Positions 40,433-48,504 of a stretch of 64,000 nucleotides of DNA are shown in pieces. A program made the translations under genes and the position numbers. The notes beneath the pieces are model-generated. The model did not search any database. It was not told where the DNA came from and saw only the letters and a list, made by a program, of their open reading frames with translations. Origin of the DNA: Curtobacterium luteum (GTDB lineage Bacteria > Actinomycetota > Actinomycetes > Actinomycetales > Microbacteriaceae); NCBI RefSeq assembly GCF_001475545.1, contig NZ_LDQC01000076.1:1-64000 (forward strand). Reading direction: 5' to 3'. Every line of letters begins with the position of its first letter. The first letter of the stretch is position 1.

Positions 40433-41062
40433 TCAGCGCGCTGCGTAGTACTCGACGACGAGCTGCACTTCACAGGTCACGGGGACCTCGGCGCGCTTCG
40501 GGCGACGCACGAGGCGGGCCTGGAGCTTGTCGATCTCGACCTCGAGGTAGCCCGGGACCTTCGGCAGGACTTCCTGGTGCCCACCGGCGGCGGCGACCTG
40601 GAACGGCTCGAGGGACTCGGAGCGCTGCTTCACGTGGATGAGCTGCCCCTCCTTCACGCGGAAGGACGGACGGTCGACGAGCTTGCCGTCGACGAGGATG
40701 TGGCGGTGCACGATCAGCTGACGGGCCTGCGCGGTCGTGCGGGCGAAGCCGGCACGGAGCACGAGGGCGTCGAGGCGCTGCTCGAGGAGCTCGACCAGGT
40801 TCTCACCGGTCAGGCCCTTCGTCTTGCGGGCCTCTTCGAACACGATGCGGAGCTGCTTCTCGCGGATGCCGTACTGGGCGCGCAGACGCTGCTTCTCACG
40901 GAGACGGACGGCGTAGTCGCTGTCCGCACGACGGCGGGTGCGGCCGTGCTCACCGGGGCCGTAGGGGCGCTTCTCGAGGTACCGGGCCGCCTTCGGCGTC
41001 AGCGGGATGCCGAGCGCACGCGAGAGGCGGGTCTTGCTACGGGTACGTGACTTGGTAGACAC
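40433..41062 (-). CDS. rpsD: 30S ribosomal protein S4
   Basis: S4, 209 residues, nucleates 30S assembly and acts in decoding accuracy. It shows the N-terminal RLSRALGIPLTPKAARYLEKRPYGPG region without the four-cysteine zinc knot of some species, and the S4 RNA-binding domain RLDALVLRAGFARTTAQARQLIVHRHI. It is monocistronic here, away from the alpha operon, as in other actinobacteria. AAAAGGAC precedes the GTG. Confidence 0.97.
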   Translation of the reverse strand: MSTKSRTRSKTRLSRALGIPLTPKAARYLEKRPYGPGEHGRTRRRADSDYAVRLREKQRLRAQYGIREKQLRIVFEEARKTKGLTGENLVELLEQRLDALVLRAGFARTTAQARQLIVHRHILVDGKLVDRPSFRVKEGQLIHVKQRSESLEPFQVAAAGGHQEVLPKVPGYLEVEIDKLQARLVRRPKRAEVPVTCEVQLVVEYYAAR

Positions 41063-41183
41063 AGGGTCCTTTTCTCTGTCTGAACTGAACGGATCACGGG
41101 TCTCGGCACGCGCACGCACCGACGAACCCCGCGAAGGGATCCAGAGGGATGAGCCTGTGGGATCGGACGGCTACAGTCCGAAC

Positions 41184-41218
41184 CTCTGTCCCCGTGCCAC
41201 AGCTGTGGCACTCTGTCC
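41184..41218. promoter_or_regulatory. 18-nt palindrome inside 8-bp direct repeats, between rarA and rpsD
   Basis: GTGCCACAGCTGTGGCAC (41194-41211) is a perfect palindrome. CTCTGTCC occurs at 41184-41191 and again at 41211-41218, overlapping the palindrome end by one base. It lies in the 235-bp gap between the rarA stop and the rpsD start. It could be an operator for rpsD or the rarA terminator; nothing decides. The rest of the gap shows only a small GGACTGTAGCCGTCC hairpin. Confidence 0.45.
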
Positions 41219-41297
41219 TCGACGCAGCCGCACGCGAGGACCAGGACGTAGGCGGATCCACGATAGCAGCAACACGTCCCCGTGACGACCGCCGCGC

Positions 41298-42671
41298 CTA
41301 CTCGCCCCGCGTGATCTTCCGGAGTCGCTCGAGTCGCGGACCGACCTCGCGCTCGAAGCCGTTGGTGGTGGGGGTGTAGTACTCGGTGCCCTCGAGCGCG
41401 TCGGGCAGGTACTGCTGCCGTGCGACACCGTGCTCGGCGTCGTGCGAGTAGACGTAGCCCTTGCCGTGCCCGAGCCGCTTCGCACCCGGGTAGTGGGCGT
41501 CGCGCAGATGGGTCGGCACCACCCCCATGCGACCGGCCTTGACGTCCGCGATCGCCTGGTTCACACCGTTGTACGACGCGTTCGACTTCGGCGCCGTGGC
41601 GAGGTAGACGACGGCCTCGGCCAGCGGGATGCGCCCCTCGGGCATACCGATCAGCTGCACGGCCTGCGCGGCGGCGACGGCGATCGGCAGGGCCTGCGGA
41701 TCTGCCATGCCGATGTCCTCGGACGCCGAGATGATGATGCGCCTGGCGATGAAGCGGGGGTCCTCGCCGGCCTCGATCATCCGGGCCAGGTAGTGCAGGG
41801 CGGCGTCGACGTCGCTCCCCCGCACCGACTTGATGAACGCGCTGATGACGTCGTAGTGCTCGTCGCCCTGCCGGTCGTACCGCAGCAGGGCCCGGTCCAC
41901 GGCGGCAGCGACCGTGCCGGCGTCGACCACCGGGACCGTGTCGTCGTCCTCGTCCTGCGCGGCGGAGGCCGATCCGGCAGCCGCCTCGAGCGCGGTCAGC
42001 GCCCGGCGTGCGTCGCCGGAGGCGAGCCGGACGATGGCCGCCCGGGCTTCGTCACCGAGGACCACCCCGCCACCGAGTCCGCGCGGGTCCTCGACCGCGC
42101 GGTCGACGAGCATCCCCAGGTCGGCGTCGGTGAGTGGTTTGAGCGTGAGCAGGAGGGAGCGGGACAGCAGCGGTGAGATGACCGAGAACGAGGGGTTCTC
42201 GGTCGTCGCGGCGATGAGGATGACCCAGCCGTTCTCGACCCCCGGCAGCAGGGCGTCCTGCTGGGCCTTGCTGAAGCGGTGGATCTCGTCGAGGAAGAGG
42301 ACCGTGGTGGACCCGTAGAGGTCACGGTGCGCGAGCGCCTTCTCCATGACCTCGCGCACGTCCTTGACACCCGCGGTGACCGCCGAGAGCTCGACGAACT
42401 CGCGACCGGACTGTCGGGCGATCGCCTGCGCGAGTGTCGTCTTGCCCGTGCCCGGAGGCCCCCAGAGGATGACGGAGACACCGCCGGGGTTCTCGCGCGT
42501 CCCGGTGGCGAGCTGCACGAGGGGCGACCCCCGGCCGAGGAGGTGCTGCTGACCGGCGACCTCGTCGAGGGAGGTCGGTCGCATCCGTACCGCGAGCGGC
42601 ACGGAACCCTGGGCGAGCCCCGCGCGCCCACCCGTGGTGGGCGCGTTCATGCCCGAGCGGTCCGTCGCCAT
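41298..42671 (-). CDS. rarA: Replication-associated recombination protein RarA (MgsA)
   Basis: RarA is a clamp-loader-like AAA+ ATPase acting at stalled forks. The 457 residues include Walker [17 protein letters not shown], Walker [20 protein letters not shown], sensor 1 [10 protein letters not shown], and the C-terminal tetramerisation region ([38 protein letters not shown]). A TAGGCT box lies 7 nt before the ATG, so it is probably leaderless. It is divergent from the cyclophilin gene across a palindrome. Confidence 0.95.
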   Translation of the reverse strand: MATDRSGMNAPTTGGRAGLAQGSVPLAVRMRPTSLDEVAGQQHLLGRGSPLVQLATGTRENPGGVSVILWGPPGTGKTTLAQAIARQSGREFVELSAVTAGVKDVREVMEKALAHRDLYGSTTVLFLDEIHRFSKAQQDALLPGVENGWVILIAATTENPSFSVISPLLSRSLLLTLKPLTDADLGMLVDRAVEDPRGLGGGVVLGDEARAAIVRLASGDARRALTALEAAAGSASAAQDEDDDTVPVVDAGTVAAAVDRALLRYDRQGDEHYDVISAFIKSVRGSDVDAALHYLARMIEAGEDPRFIARRIIISASEDIGMADPQALPIAVAAAQAVQLIGMPEGRIPLAEAVVYLATAPKSNASYNGVNQAIADVKAGRMGVVPTHLRDAHYPGAKRLGHGKGYVYSHDAEHGVARQQYLPDALEGTEYYTPTTNGFEREVGPRLERLRKITRGE

Positions 42672-42678
42672 GGGACCA

Positions 42679-42684
42679 AGCCTA
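42679..42684 (-). promoter_or_regulatory. -10 box for rarA (leaderless)
   Basis: TAGGCT on the minus strand, 7-nt spacer to the ATG at 42671. Confidence 0.55.
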
Positions 42685-42710
42685 GGCGTCACCACCGACA
42701 GCACCGCCCA

Positions 42711-42756
42711 CCGGCCGGGAGGCACGGTGCGGGACCGACCCGCGCCTCCCGGCCGG
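42711..42756. repeat. Palindrome of the GACGGGAGGC family between divergent genes
   Basis: CCGGCCGGGAGGC pairs with GCCTCCCGGCCGG (13 bp) around CACGGTGCGGGACCGACCCGC, whose TGCGGG/CCCGC part can extend the stem. It sits in the 144-bp divergent region of rarA and the cyclophilin gene, upstream of both, where a terminator would not be expected. Confidence 0.7.
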
Positions 42757-42815
42757 AGCATGCGGCGTTCCGCTACGCTCGTCGCACACTCGAGACGAGA
42801 GGCCGTACCAGCACC

Positions 42816-43622
42816 GTGGCACCGAAGAACCAGGCGCGTGACAACCGCGAGGCGCGCGAACGCCTCCGTCTCTACCAGGCCCGTCAGGGTCTGCACGAGC
42901 GGCAACGGCGTCGCCGGGTCCGGGACAACGTCGTGGGTGGGATCGTGCTCGTCGTCGTGGCCGCCCTCGCGACGGGCTCCCAGCTCGCCTTCGCCGGTGC
43001 GCAGGGCTCCGGGAAGCCGACTGCGAGCGCCTCGGCCACCGCGACCCCGACGCCGAGCGCCACCGCGGGCAACACCGGTGACGTGCCGAGCAAGTCGATC
43101 GCGAAGCACTCGACCTGGACCGGCACGCTCACGCTGAACAAGGACGTGCGGCTCGGCATCGAGCTCGACGGGCAGAAGGCCCCGCAGGCGGCGAGCGTCG
43201 AGATCAAGCTCATCCAGGAGCAGTTCTACAACGGCACCACGTGCCACCGGCTCGCCGACAGCACGGGACTGCAGTTCCTCCAGTGCGGTTCGGCGAACGG
43301 CGACGGGACGGGTGACGCGGGCTTCGAGTACGGCCCGCTGGAGAACGTGCCGAGCGACGGTGAGTACGCGAAGGGGACCATCGCCATCGCCAGGAGCTCG
43401 TCGCCGTACTCGCAGTCGACGCAGTTCTTCATCGTCACCGGTGACACCACGCTCGACGGCTCGACCGGCGGCTACACCGTCGTCGGCAAGGTCACGAGCG
43501 GGCTGTCCGACCTCGTCTCGCAGATCACCTCGAAGGGCATCTCGGACCCCGGCAGCGACGGCACGGGCGAGCCGAAGGTGAAGACGACGATCACCGGCGC
43601 GACCATCGAGCGCGACCAGTAG
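42816..43622 (+). CDS. Membrane-anchored cyclophilin-type peptidyl-prolyl isomerase
   Basis: A 268-residue protein: a basic coiled N-terminus, a membrane helix ([18 protein letters not shown]), a Ser/Thr/Pro linker, then an extracellular cyclophilin domain ([51 protein letters not shown]). It probably folds exported proteins. GTG start with GAGAGG upstream. The DUF349 gene follows 113 bp downstream on the same strand. Confidence 0.93.
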   Translation: MAPKNQARDNREARERLRLYQARQGLHERQRRRRVRDNVVGGIVLVVVAALATGSQLAFAGAQGSGKPTASASATATPTPSATAGNTGDVPSKSIAKHSTWTGTLTLNKDVRLGIELDGQKAPQAASVEIKLIQEQFYNGTTCHRLADSTGLQFLQCGSANGDGTGDAGFEYGPLENVPSDGEYAKGTIAIARSSSPYSQSTQFFIVTGDTTLDGSTGGYTVVGKVTSGLSDLVSQITSKGISDPGSDGTGEPKVKTTITGATIERDQ

Positions 43623-43668
43623 TCCACAACCCGTCGACCCCGGCCGTCCCCGGGGCCGCTCCGTGCAA

Positions 43669-43674
43669 TAGGCT
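43669..43674 (+). promoter_or_regulatory. Candidate -10 box for the DUF349 gene
   Basis: TAGGCT about 60 nt before the GTG at 43736, in the gap after the cyclophilin gene. Confidence 0.4.
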
Positions 43675-43735
43675 GACGACCTGACCGTGCCGACGGGGAC
43701 GTCGGCGATGCACGACCACGATCGAGGCGAGACCT

Positions 43736-44968
43736 GTGGGATCTGACGAAGCAACGACCTGGGGGCGGGTCGACGAGAACGGGACGGTGTACGTCCGGTA
43801 CGAAGACGGCGAGCGAGCCGTCGGCGAGTACCCGGACGCCACCGCGGACGAGGCCCTCGCCTACTTCGCGCGGAAGTACGCCGACCTCGAGGGCCAGGTG
43901 AAGATCGCCGAGCAGCGCGTCCAGCGCGGCGCCAGCGCGAACGACGTCTCCCGCACCGTCGCGCACCTCCGCGAGCAGCTCGCCGACGCACGTGTCGTCG
44001 GTGACATCAAGTCGCTCGAGGACCGCGTGCAGGCGCTCACCGACCAGGTCGGGTCGCTCACGAAGGAGCAGGCCGAGCAGGCGCAGCAGGCGCTGACCGA
44101 GGCGCTCGCGTACCGGGCCGCGCTGGTGGAGGAGGCCGAGGGTCTCGCGGCGGTGGACCCGGCGCGCGCCCAGTGGAAGCAGATCACCGCGCAGCTCGAC
44201 GACGTGTTCGCGCGGTGGCAGCAGCACCAGCACGACGGCCCGCGCATCCCCAAGAACGAGGCCAACGAGCTCTGGAAGCGGTTCCGCGCGGCCCGCTCGA
44301 CCGTCGACCAGCACCGTCGGGCGTTCTACTCCGAGCTCGACGCCCAGCACCGCGACGCCCGGAGCCGCAAGCAGGACCTCGTCGCGCAAGCCGAGGCGCT
44401 CGCACCTCGTGGTTCGGACGCGATCCCGACGTACCGCCAGCTGCTGGACGACTGGAAGCGTGCGGGCCGGGCCGGCAAGCGGCACGACGACGCGCTGTGG
44501 GCCCGGTTCAAGGCGGCGGGCGACGTCCTCTTCGAGCAGCGCCACGCCGAGGCCGCCATCGAGAACGAGGAGTTCTCCGCCAACCTCGAAGCCAAGCAGG
44601 CACTCCTGACCGAGGCCGAGCCGCTGCTGCAGGAGACCGACAGGGTCGCTGCGCGTCGGACGCTCACGGGCATCCAGCGTCGCTGGGACGAGATCGGCAA
44701 GGTCCCTCGCGGGGACGTCCGTCGCATCGAGGACCGTCTCCGCCAGATCGAGGACCACGTCCGGACCCTCGAGGACGAGCACTGGAAGGCCTCGGACCCG
44801 GAGCGCAAGGCCCGGCAGACCGGTCTCGCGAGCCAGCTCGAGGACGCGATCGGCAAGCTCGAGTCCGAGCTCGCGGCGGCCGAGGCATCCGGTGACGCGC
44901 GGAAGATCAAGGACGCGCAAGAGGCCCTCGACGCTCGGAAGATCTGGCTCGACGCGCTCGGCGGCTGA
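43736..44968 (+). CDS. DUF349 domain coiled-coil protein
   Basis: 410 residues: a short beta-rich N-terminus ([26 protein letters not shown]), then repeated DUF349 units with the [22 protein letters not shown] signature and long charged helices ([41 protein letters not shown]). DUF349 proteins are mostly uncharacterised helical proteins. Prolyl isomerase and DUF349 genes are often neighbours in actinobacteria, before the relA/apt or alaS-rpsD region. A perfect terminator palindrome follows. Confidence 0.9.
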   Translation: MGSDEATTWGRVDENGTVYVRYEDGERAVGEYPDATADEALAYFARKYADLEGQVKIAEQRVQRGASANDVSRTVAHLREQLADARVVGDIKSLEDRVQALTDQVGSLTKEQAEQAQQALTEALAYRAALVEEAEGLAAVDPARAQWKQITAQLDDVFARWQQHQHDGPRIPKNEANELWKRFRAARSTVDQHRRAFYSELDAQHRDARSRKQDLVAQAEALAPRGSDAIPTYRQLLDDWKRAGRAGKRHDDALWARFKAAGDVLFEQRHAEAAIENEEFSANLEAKQALLTEAEPLLQETDRVAARRTLTGIQRRWDEIGKVPRGDVRRIEDRLRQIEDHVRTLEDEHWKASDPERKARQTGLASQLEDAIGKLESELAAAEASGDARKIKDAQEALDARKIWLDALGG

Positions 44969-44987
44969 TCGTCGCACCGCATGCGGG

Positions 44988-45017
44988 ACGCCCCGCGACC
45001 GATCGGTCGCGGGGCGT
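44988..45017. terminator. 30-nt perfect palindrome after the DUF349 gene
   Basis: ACGCCCCGCGACCGAT followed by its mirror, centred at 45002/45003, 19 bp after the stop and ending in TTCTG. A strong hairpin that can terminate both the DUF349 gene and the convergent ribF. Confidence 0.8.
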
Positions 45018-45124
45018 TCTGCGTGCGTGGACTCCGGCGGCGGGTCCTGGCGCTTCCGGACCGGCGCCGAGTTTCGCGGACACGGACGAGTCCCGCGCTC
45101 CGGAACACGAGACGTGTCCGCCTG

Positions 45125-45177
45125 CACGAGACTCGGGGGCACGCGCACGAGACTCGGGGGCACGCGCTCGAGACTCG
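45125..45177. repeat. 21-bp tandem repeat between the DUF349 gene and ribF
   Basis: CACGAGACTCGGGGGCACGCG at 45125-45145 and 45146-45166, followed by a partial third copy CTCGAGACTCG. An inverted pair CGGACACG (45077-45084) and CGTGTCCG (45113-45120) lies just before. The gap 45018-45191 holds no gene that I can support. Confidence 0.65.
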
Positions 45178-45191
45178 CGCCGCGCGCGGTG

Positions 45192-46154
45192 TCAGACGGG
45201 TGCGGGCAGCCCGAGCAGCAGCCGGATGTCGCGGTCGTCCTGCCGCATCTGCTCGGCGAGCTCGTCCATCGACGAGAACTTCACCATGCCGCGGACGTAC
45301 GAGACGAACAGGACCGCGATGGTGTCGCCGTAGAGGTCGATGTCGACGTCGAGCAGGTGGGCCTCGATCTGCTTCTCCGGCACCCCCTCGAACGTCGGGT
45401 TGTTGCCGACCGACACCGCCGCCGGGTACACCGTGCCCTGGTGCAGCACACGGGCCGCGTAGACGCCGTCGGCGGGGACGAAGCCCTCGCAGTGCGGATC
45501 GAGGTTGGCGGTCGGGTACCCCATCGCGCGGCCCCGCTGGTTGCCGTGCACGACGACACTGCGGACGGCGTGCTCGCGGCCGAGGAGCCGAGCGGCCTCC
45601 GCGACGCGCCCGACACCGAGGAGTTCGCGGATCCACGTCGACGACACCCGCCGCTCACCGGCCGGCCGCACGTCGTCCACGAGGTCGACGTCGTCGATCA
45701 GCTCGACCGTGAACCCGTACCGCTCCCCCAGCCGCCGGAGCAACGCGACGTCACCGGCGCCGCGACGACCGAAGCGGAAGTCGCTCCCGACGAACACGAG
45801 CCGCGCGTGCAGGGTGCCGACGAGGATCTCGGACACGAAGTCCTCGGGCTCCTTCGACTGGAGGTCCTGGTCGAAGCGGAGGAGCACCGTGGCGTCCACA
45901 CCGACCTGTTCGAGCAGCTCCCGACGCTGCGCCGTGCTCGTCAGCGCGGGCGGGGTCTTCACCGGGTCGATGACGCTGAGCGGGTGCCGGTCGAACGTGA
46001 CCACGGTCGACACGAGCCCCTGCTGCTCCGCCGCGCGTTCGAGGTGCGCGATGACGGCACGGTGCCCGACGTGCACGCCGTCGAACTTGCCGATGGTCAC
46101 GGCGCTCGGCCCGAAGCCGTCCGCCACGTCGGCGAGGTCGTCGTAGTACTGCAC
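45192..46154 (-). CDS. ribF: Bifunctional riboflavin kinase / FAD synthetase
   Basis: RibF turns riboflavin into FMN and FAD. The N-terminal nucleotidyltransferase has VTIGKFDGVHVGHRAVIAHL and FVGSDFRFGRRGAGD. The C-terminal kinase has the GRAMGYPTANL loop, VSVGNNPTFEG and ALLFVSYVRG-like VLFVSYVRGM. The 320-residue length is standard. GTG start, 8 nt downstream of a membrane-protein gene; truB is close by, as is common. Confidence 0.96.
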   Translation of the reverse strand: MQYYDDLADVADGFGPSAVTIGKFDGVHVGHRAVIAHLERAAEQQGLVSTVVTFDRHPLSVIDPVKTPPALTSTAQRRELLEQVGVDATVLLRFDQDLQSKEPEDFVSEILVGTLHARLVFVGSDFRFGRRGAGDVALLRRLGERYGFTVELIDDVDLVDDVRPAGERRVSSTWIRELLGVGRVAEAARLLGREHAVRSVVVHGNQRGRAMGYPTANLDPHCEGFVPADGVYAARVLHQGTVYPAAVSVGNNPTFEGVPEKQIEAHLLDVDIDLYGDTIAVLFVSYVRGMVKFSSMDELAEQMRQDDRDIRLLLGLPAPV

Positions 46155-46162
46155 GGGGGTCC

Positions 46163-46630
46163 CTACTCGCCCACGCGGGCGGTCGTGGACGGGTCGGTCC
46201 GGTCGGCGGCTGTTGCACCCGACACCGCGGCCACGGTGCGGTGGTGCTTGCGGAGCCACCACAACCCCGCGATCGGCAGCACGAGCGGCGCGAAGAGGTA
46301 CCCGAGGCCGTAGTAGGACCAGACGGTGTCGTCCGGGAAGAGCTGGCGGTCGAGCAGCGAGAGGGTCCCGACGAGGAGGACACCGGCCATCTCGAAGCCG
46401 ATCGTGACGCACGCGACGCGGTACCAGGCGCGGCCGGGCGCGATCAGGGCGATCATCGCGACGATGTACACGACCGCGGCGACGGCGCTCAGCGTGTAGG
46501 CGAAGGGCGCGAAGGAGAACTTCTCGATGATCTGCACGACACTGCGACCCGTCGCGGCCAGCGCGAGGATGCCGTAGACGGCGATGAGGACACGGCCGAC
46601 GCCGGTCGCGAGGGAGGATCTGGTCGCCAT
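46163..46630 (-). CDS. Four-helix membrane protein of unknown function
   Basis: 155 residues from the ATG chosen (ATRSSLATGVGRVL): helices at about 10-28, 43-64, 72-95 and 110-130, with a Thr/Asp-rich tail. Not recognised. A TAGAAT -10 box ends 7 nt before this ATG, which argues for a leaderless transcript and against the longer upstream reading. It probably runs into ribF, 8 nt downstream. Confidence 0.8.
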   Translation of the reverse strand: MATRSSLATGVGRVLIAVYGILALAATGRSVVQIIEKFSFAPFAYTLSAVAAVVYIVAMIALIAPGRAWYRVACVTIGFEMAGVLLVGTLSLLDRQLFPDDTVWSYYGLGYLFAPLVLPIAGLWWLRKHHRTVAAVSGATAADRTDPSTTARVGE

Positions 46631-46637
46631 TGCACCG

Positions 46638-46643
46638 ATTCTA
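46638..46643 (-). promoter_or_regulatory. -10 box for the 46163-46630 membrane gene (leaderless)
   Basis: TAGAAT on the minus strand, 7-nt spacer to the ATG at 46630. The best -10 match in the window. Confidence 0.6.
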
Positions 46644-46690
46644 CCGACGCAGGCCGTCACCGATGACGCCACAGGTCACCGCGACCCGCG

Positions 46691-47056
46691 TCAGGTCAAC
46701 GCGAACCAGATCTGGTACATCCGGTACACCATGACGGCCACCGTGAACGCACCGGCGCCGAGGACGACCGTGCTCCAGCGCGTCCGGTCGATGAGCGCCC
46801 ACACGATGGCTGCCGGCGGGACGAGGAGCACCGACACGGCGTACACACCGAACTCGAGCGCGTTGCCCCGCGGCGGACTGCCGACCGCGGGCAGCACGAG
46901 CGAGATGACGCCCTGTGCGAGGAGCAGCAACTCGACGAGGACGAGCGAGCCGACCGTGTAGTCGTTCGGCTTCCACCCGACGAACCCGACGACGACCGCG
47001 AACAGCCCGGCGACGACCGCCACGACGAGCTGCACCCACATGAACCACTCGATCAC
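46691..47056 (-). CDS. Small four-helix membrane protein of unknown function
   Basis: 121 residues, nearly all membrane: helices at about 6-26, 34-56, 66-87 and 94-116, with charged loops WKPNDYT and DRTRW. GTG start 3 nt after the truB stop, so co-transcribed with it; a downstream ATG (MWVQLVV) is an alternative. Small proteins of this kind occur near truB-ribF in Microbacteriaceae, but I know no function. Confidence 0.8.
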   Translation of the reverse strand: MIEWFMWVQLVVAVVAGLFAVVVGFVGWKPNDYTVGSLVLVELLLLAQGVISLVLPAVGSPPRGNALEFGVYAVSVLLVPPAAIVWALIDRTRWSTVVLGAGAFTVAVMVYRMYQIWFALT

Positions 47057-47059
47057 GCG

Positions 47060-47995
47060 TCAGGCCCCCGTCACGGTCGGGAAGTTGGTGATCACCCGGA
47101 GCTGGCCGCGACGGACGGACACGAGTCCGACGAGGCGGTCCGATCCCGAGGCGATGGCGGCCACCGGTCCCTCGTGGTCCGGATGCTCGGCGCGCACCCG
47201 CTTGCCGTCCGCGAGGTCCTTCGCGGCGACCGGGTCGAGCGCGACGGTCGGGAAGAGGGTCCGCGCTACGTCGACGGGACGCAGGAGCGCTGCCCGCACG
47301 TCGACCGCGTCGTCCTCGATGTCGACCGCGTCGTCGACGTCGAACGGTCCGACGTCGATGCGCCGGAGTGCGGTGAGGTGCGCTCCGGTGCCGAGCGCGG
47401 CGCCGACGTCGCGAGCGAGTGCACGGACGTACGTCCCCGAGGAGCAGGCGACCACGACGTCGAGGTCGACCACCTGCACGTCGGTACCGTCCACGGAGAC
47501 CGTGTGCTCCTGACGGCCGGTCACGTCGAAGCGCGACACCGTGACCGTGCGGGACTGCAGCACGACATCCTCGCCCTTCCGCGCGAGGTCGTACGCCCGA
47601 CGACCGTCGACCTTGATGGCGCTCACGGTCGACGGCACCTGGTCGATCACGCCCCGCTGCGCCGCGACCGCCCGCTCGACCGCGGCCTCGGACACGTCAG
47701 CACCGGAGACACCCGTCGCCGCGGTCGGGTCGCCGTCCGCGTCGTCCGAGTCCGTCGAGACGCCGAGACGGATCGTCGCGGTGTACGTCTTGCCGAGGCC
47801 GACGAGGTGGGTGAGCAACCGGGTCGAGGGCCCGGCGCCGAGGAGCAGCAGCCCGGTGGCCATCGGGTCGAGCGTGCCGGCGTGGCCGATCTTCTTCAGG
47901 CCGAGTCGACGTCGAGCGATCGACACGACCCGGTGACTGGAGATCCCCTGCGGCTTGTCGACGAGGAGGATCCCGTCCGGCGGCGATTCGAGCAC
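47060..47995 (-). CDS. truB: tRNA pseudouridine-55 synthase
   Basis: TruB makes the pseudouridine of the T-psi-C loop. The 311-residue protein has LLVDKPQGISSHRVV, the catalytic-Asp loop GHAGTLDPMATGLLLLG, and TVSAIKVDGRRAYDLARKGEDV, with a C-terminal PUA-like part. The GTG start has TAGCCT 6 nt upstream, so it is probably leaderless. The rbfA gene is nearby, as in many bacteria, but on the far side of mutY. Confidence 0.96.
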   Translation of the reverse strand: MLESPPDGILLVDKPQGISSHRVVSIARRRLGLKKIGHAGTLDPMATGLLLLGAGPSTRLLTHLVGLGKTYTATIRLGVSTDSDDADGDPTAATGVSGADVSEAAVERAVAAQRGVIDQVPSTVSAIKVDGRRAYDLARKGEDVVLQSRTVTVSRFDVTGRQEHTVSVDGTDVQVVDLDVVVACSSGTYVRALARDVGAALGTGAHLTALRRIDVGPFDVDDAVDIEDDAVDVRAALLRPVDVARTLFPTVALDPVAAKDLADGKRVRAEHPDHEGPVAAIASGSDRLVGLVSVRRGQLRVITNFPTVTGA

Positions 47996-48001
47996 CCGGA
48001 G

Positions 48002-48007
48002 AGGCTA
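48002..48007 (-). promoter_or_regulatory. -10 box for truB (leaderless)
   Basis: TAGCCT on the minus strand, 6-nt spacer to the GTG at 47995. Confidence 0.5.
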
Positions 48008-48034
48008 CCAGCGCCCGTCACGGTCGGGGTCCGG

Positions 48035-48481
48035 TCAGCAGGCGTCGTTCCATTCGCGACGGGGGTGGTCGGGGTCCGTGACGTCGAGCACCGCGGACGC
48101 GGCGATCTTGACGTCCGCCCGGCGTTCGAGCCGTCCTTCCTCCTGCTCGACCCACAGCGACCAGCGCCAGAGTCCGCGGACGCCGGGGTCGAGGACACCG
48201 TGGCCGTGGACGACGAGCACACCCGGCCCCTCGCCCGTCGACCGGAACGGTGCGACGACCCCCGACCGCAGCTGGTCGGCCGACGCCGAGGGAGCCGCGG
48301 CCGCCATCGCCGACACCCCGTGGTGCTCGAAACCGGCGACGAGTGCCGCGGCCACGTGTTCGAGGTCCGTCCCCGGCTGCCCGTCGATCCCGACGACGGT
48401 CCGGTTCGTGCCGACCTGCGCGATCACCTCGGCCGCGATCGCGGCCATGGTGTCGGTCTCCTGCGGTGCCCAGCGTGCCAT
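48035..48481 (-). CDS. Uridine-kinase-like protein with a degenerate P-loop
   Basis: 148 residues. The N-terminus RTVVGIDGQPGTDLEHVAAAL aligns with the P-loop strand and helix of uridine-kinase-like NTPases, but the GxxxxGK[ST] lysine is absent (GQPGTDLE). VLVVHGHGVLDPGVRGLWRWSLWVE and SAVLDVTDPDHPR match the later strands of the same family. I infer a pseudoenzyme or altered nucleotide site. The ATG at 48481 is 7 nt after a TACGGT -10 box; the promoter overlaps that of mutY, read the other way. Confidence 0.75.
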   Translation of the reverse strand: MARWAPQETDTMAAIAAEVIAQVGTNRTVVGIDGQPGTDLEHVAAALVAGFEHHGVSAMAAAAPSASADQLRSGVVAPFRSTGEGPGVLVVHGHGVLDPGVRGLWRWSLWVEQEEGRLERRADVKIAASAVLDVTDPDHPRREWNDAC

Positions 48482-48488
48482 GGACCCC

Positions 48489-48498
48489 ACCGTAGGCT
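48489..48498. promoter_or_regulatory. Overlapping divergent -10 boxes for mutY and the kinase-like gene
   Basis: ACCGTAGGCT: the minus strand reads TACGGT (48494-48489), 7 nt before the ATG at 48481. The plus strand reads TAGGCT (48493-48498), 6 nt before the GTG at 48505. The two hexamers share the TA step, so both leaderless genes fire from one symmetric site in a 23-bp gap. Confidence 0.6.
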
Positions 48499-48504
48499 GT
48501 CCTG

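Noticed and set aside
45125-45177. Possible CRISPR or VNTR-coded peptide
   Set aside because: Repeats are directly adjacent without spacers, and no frame with a start covers them. Kept only as a simple tandem repeat.
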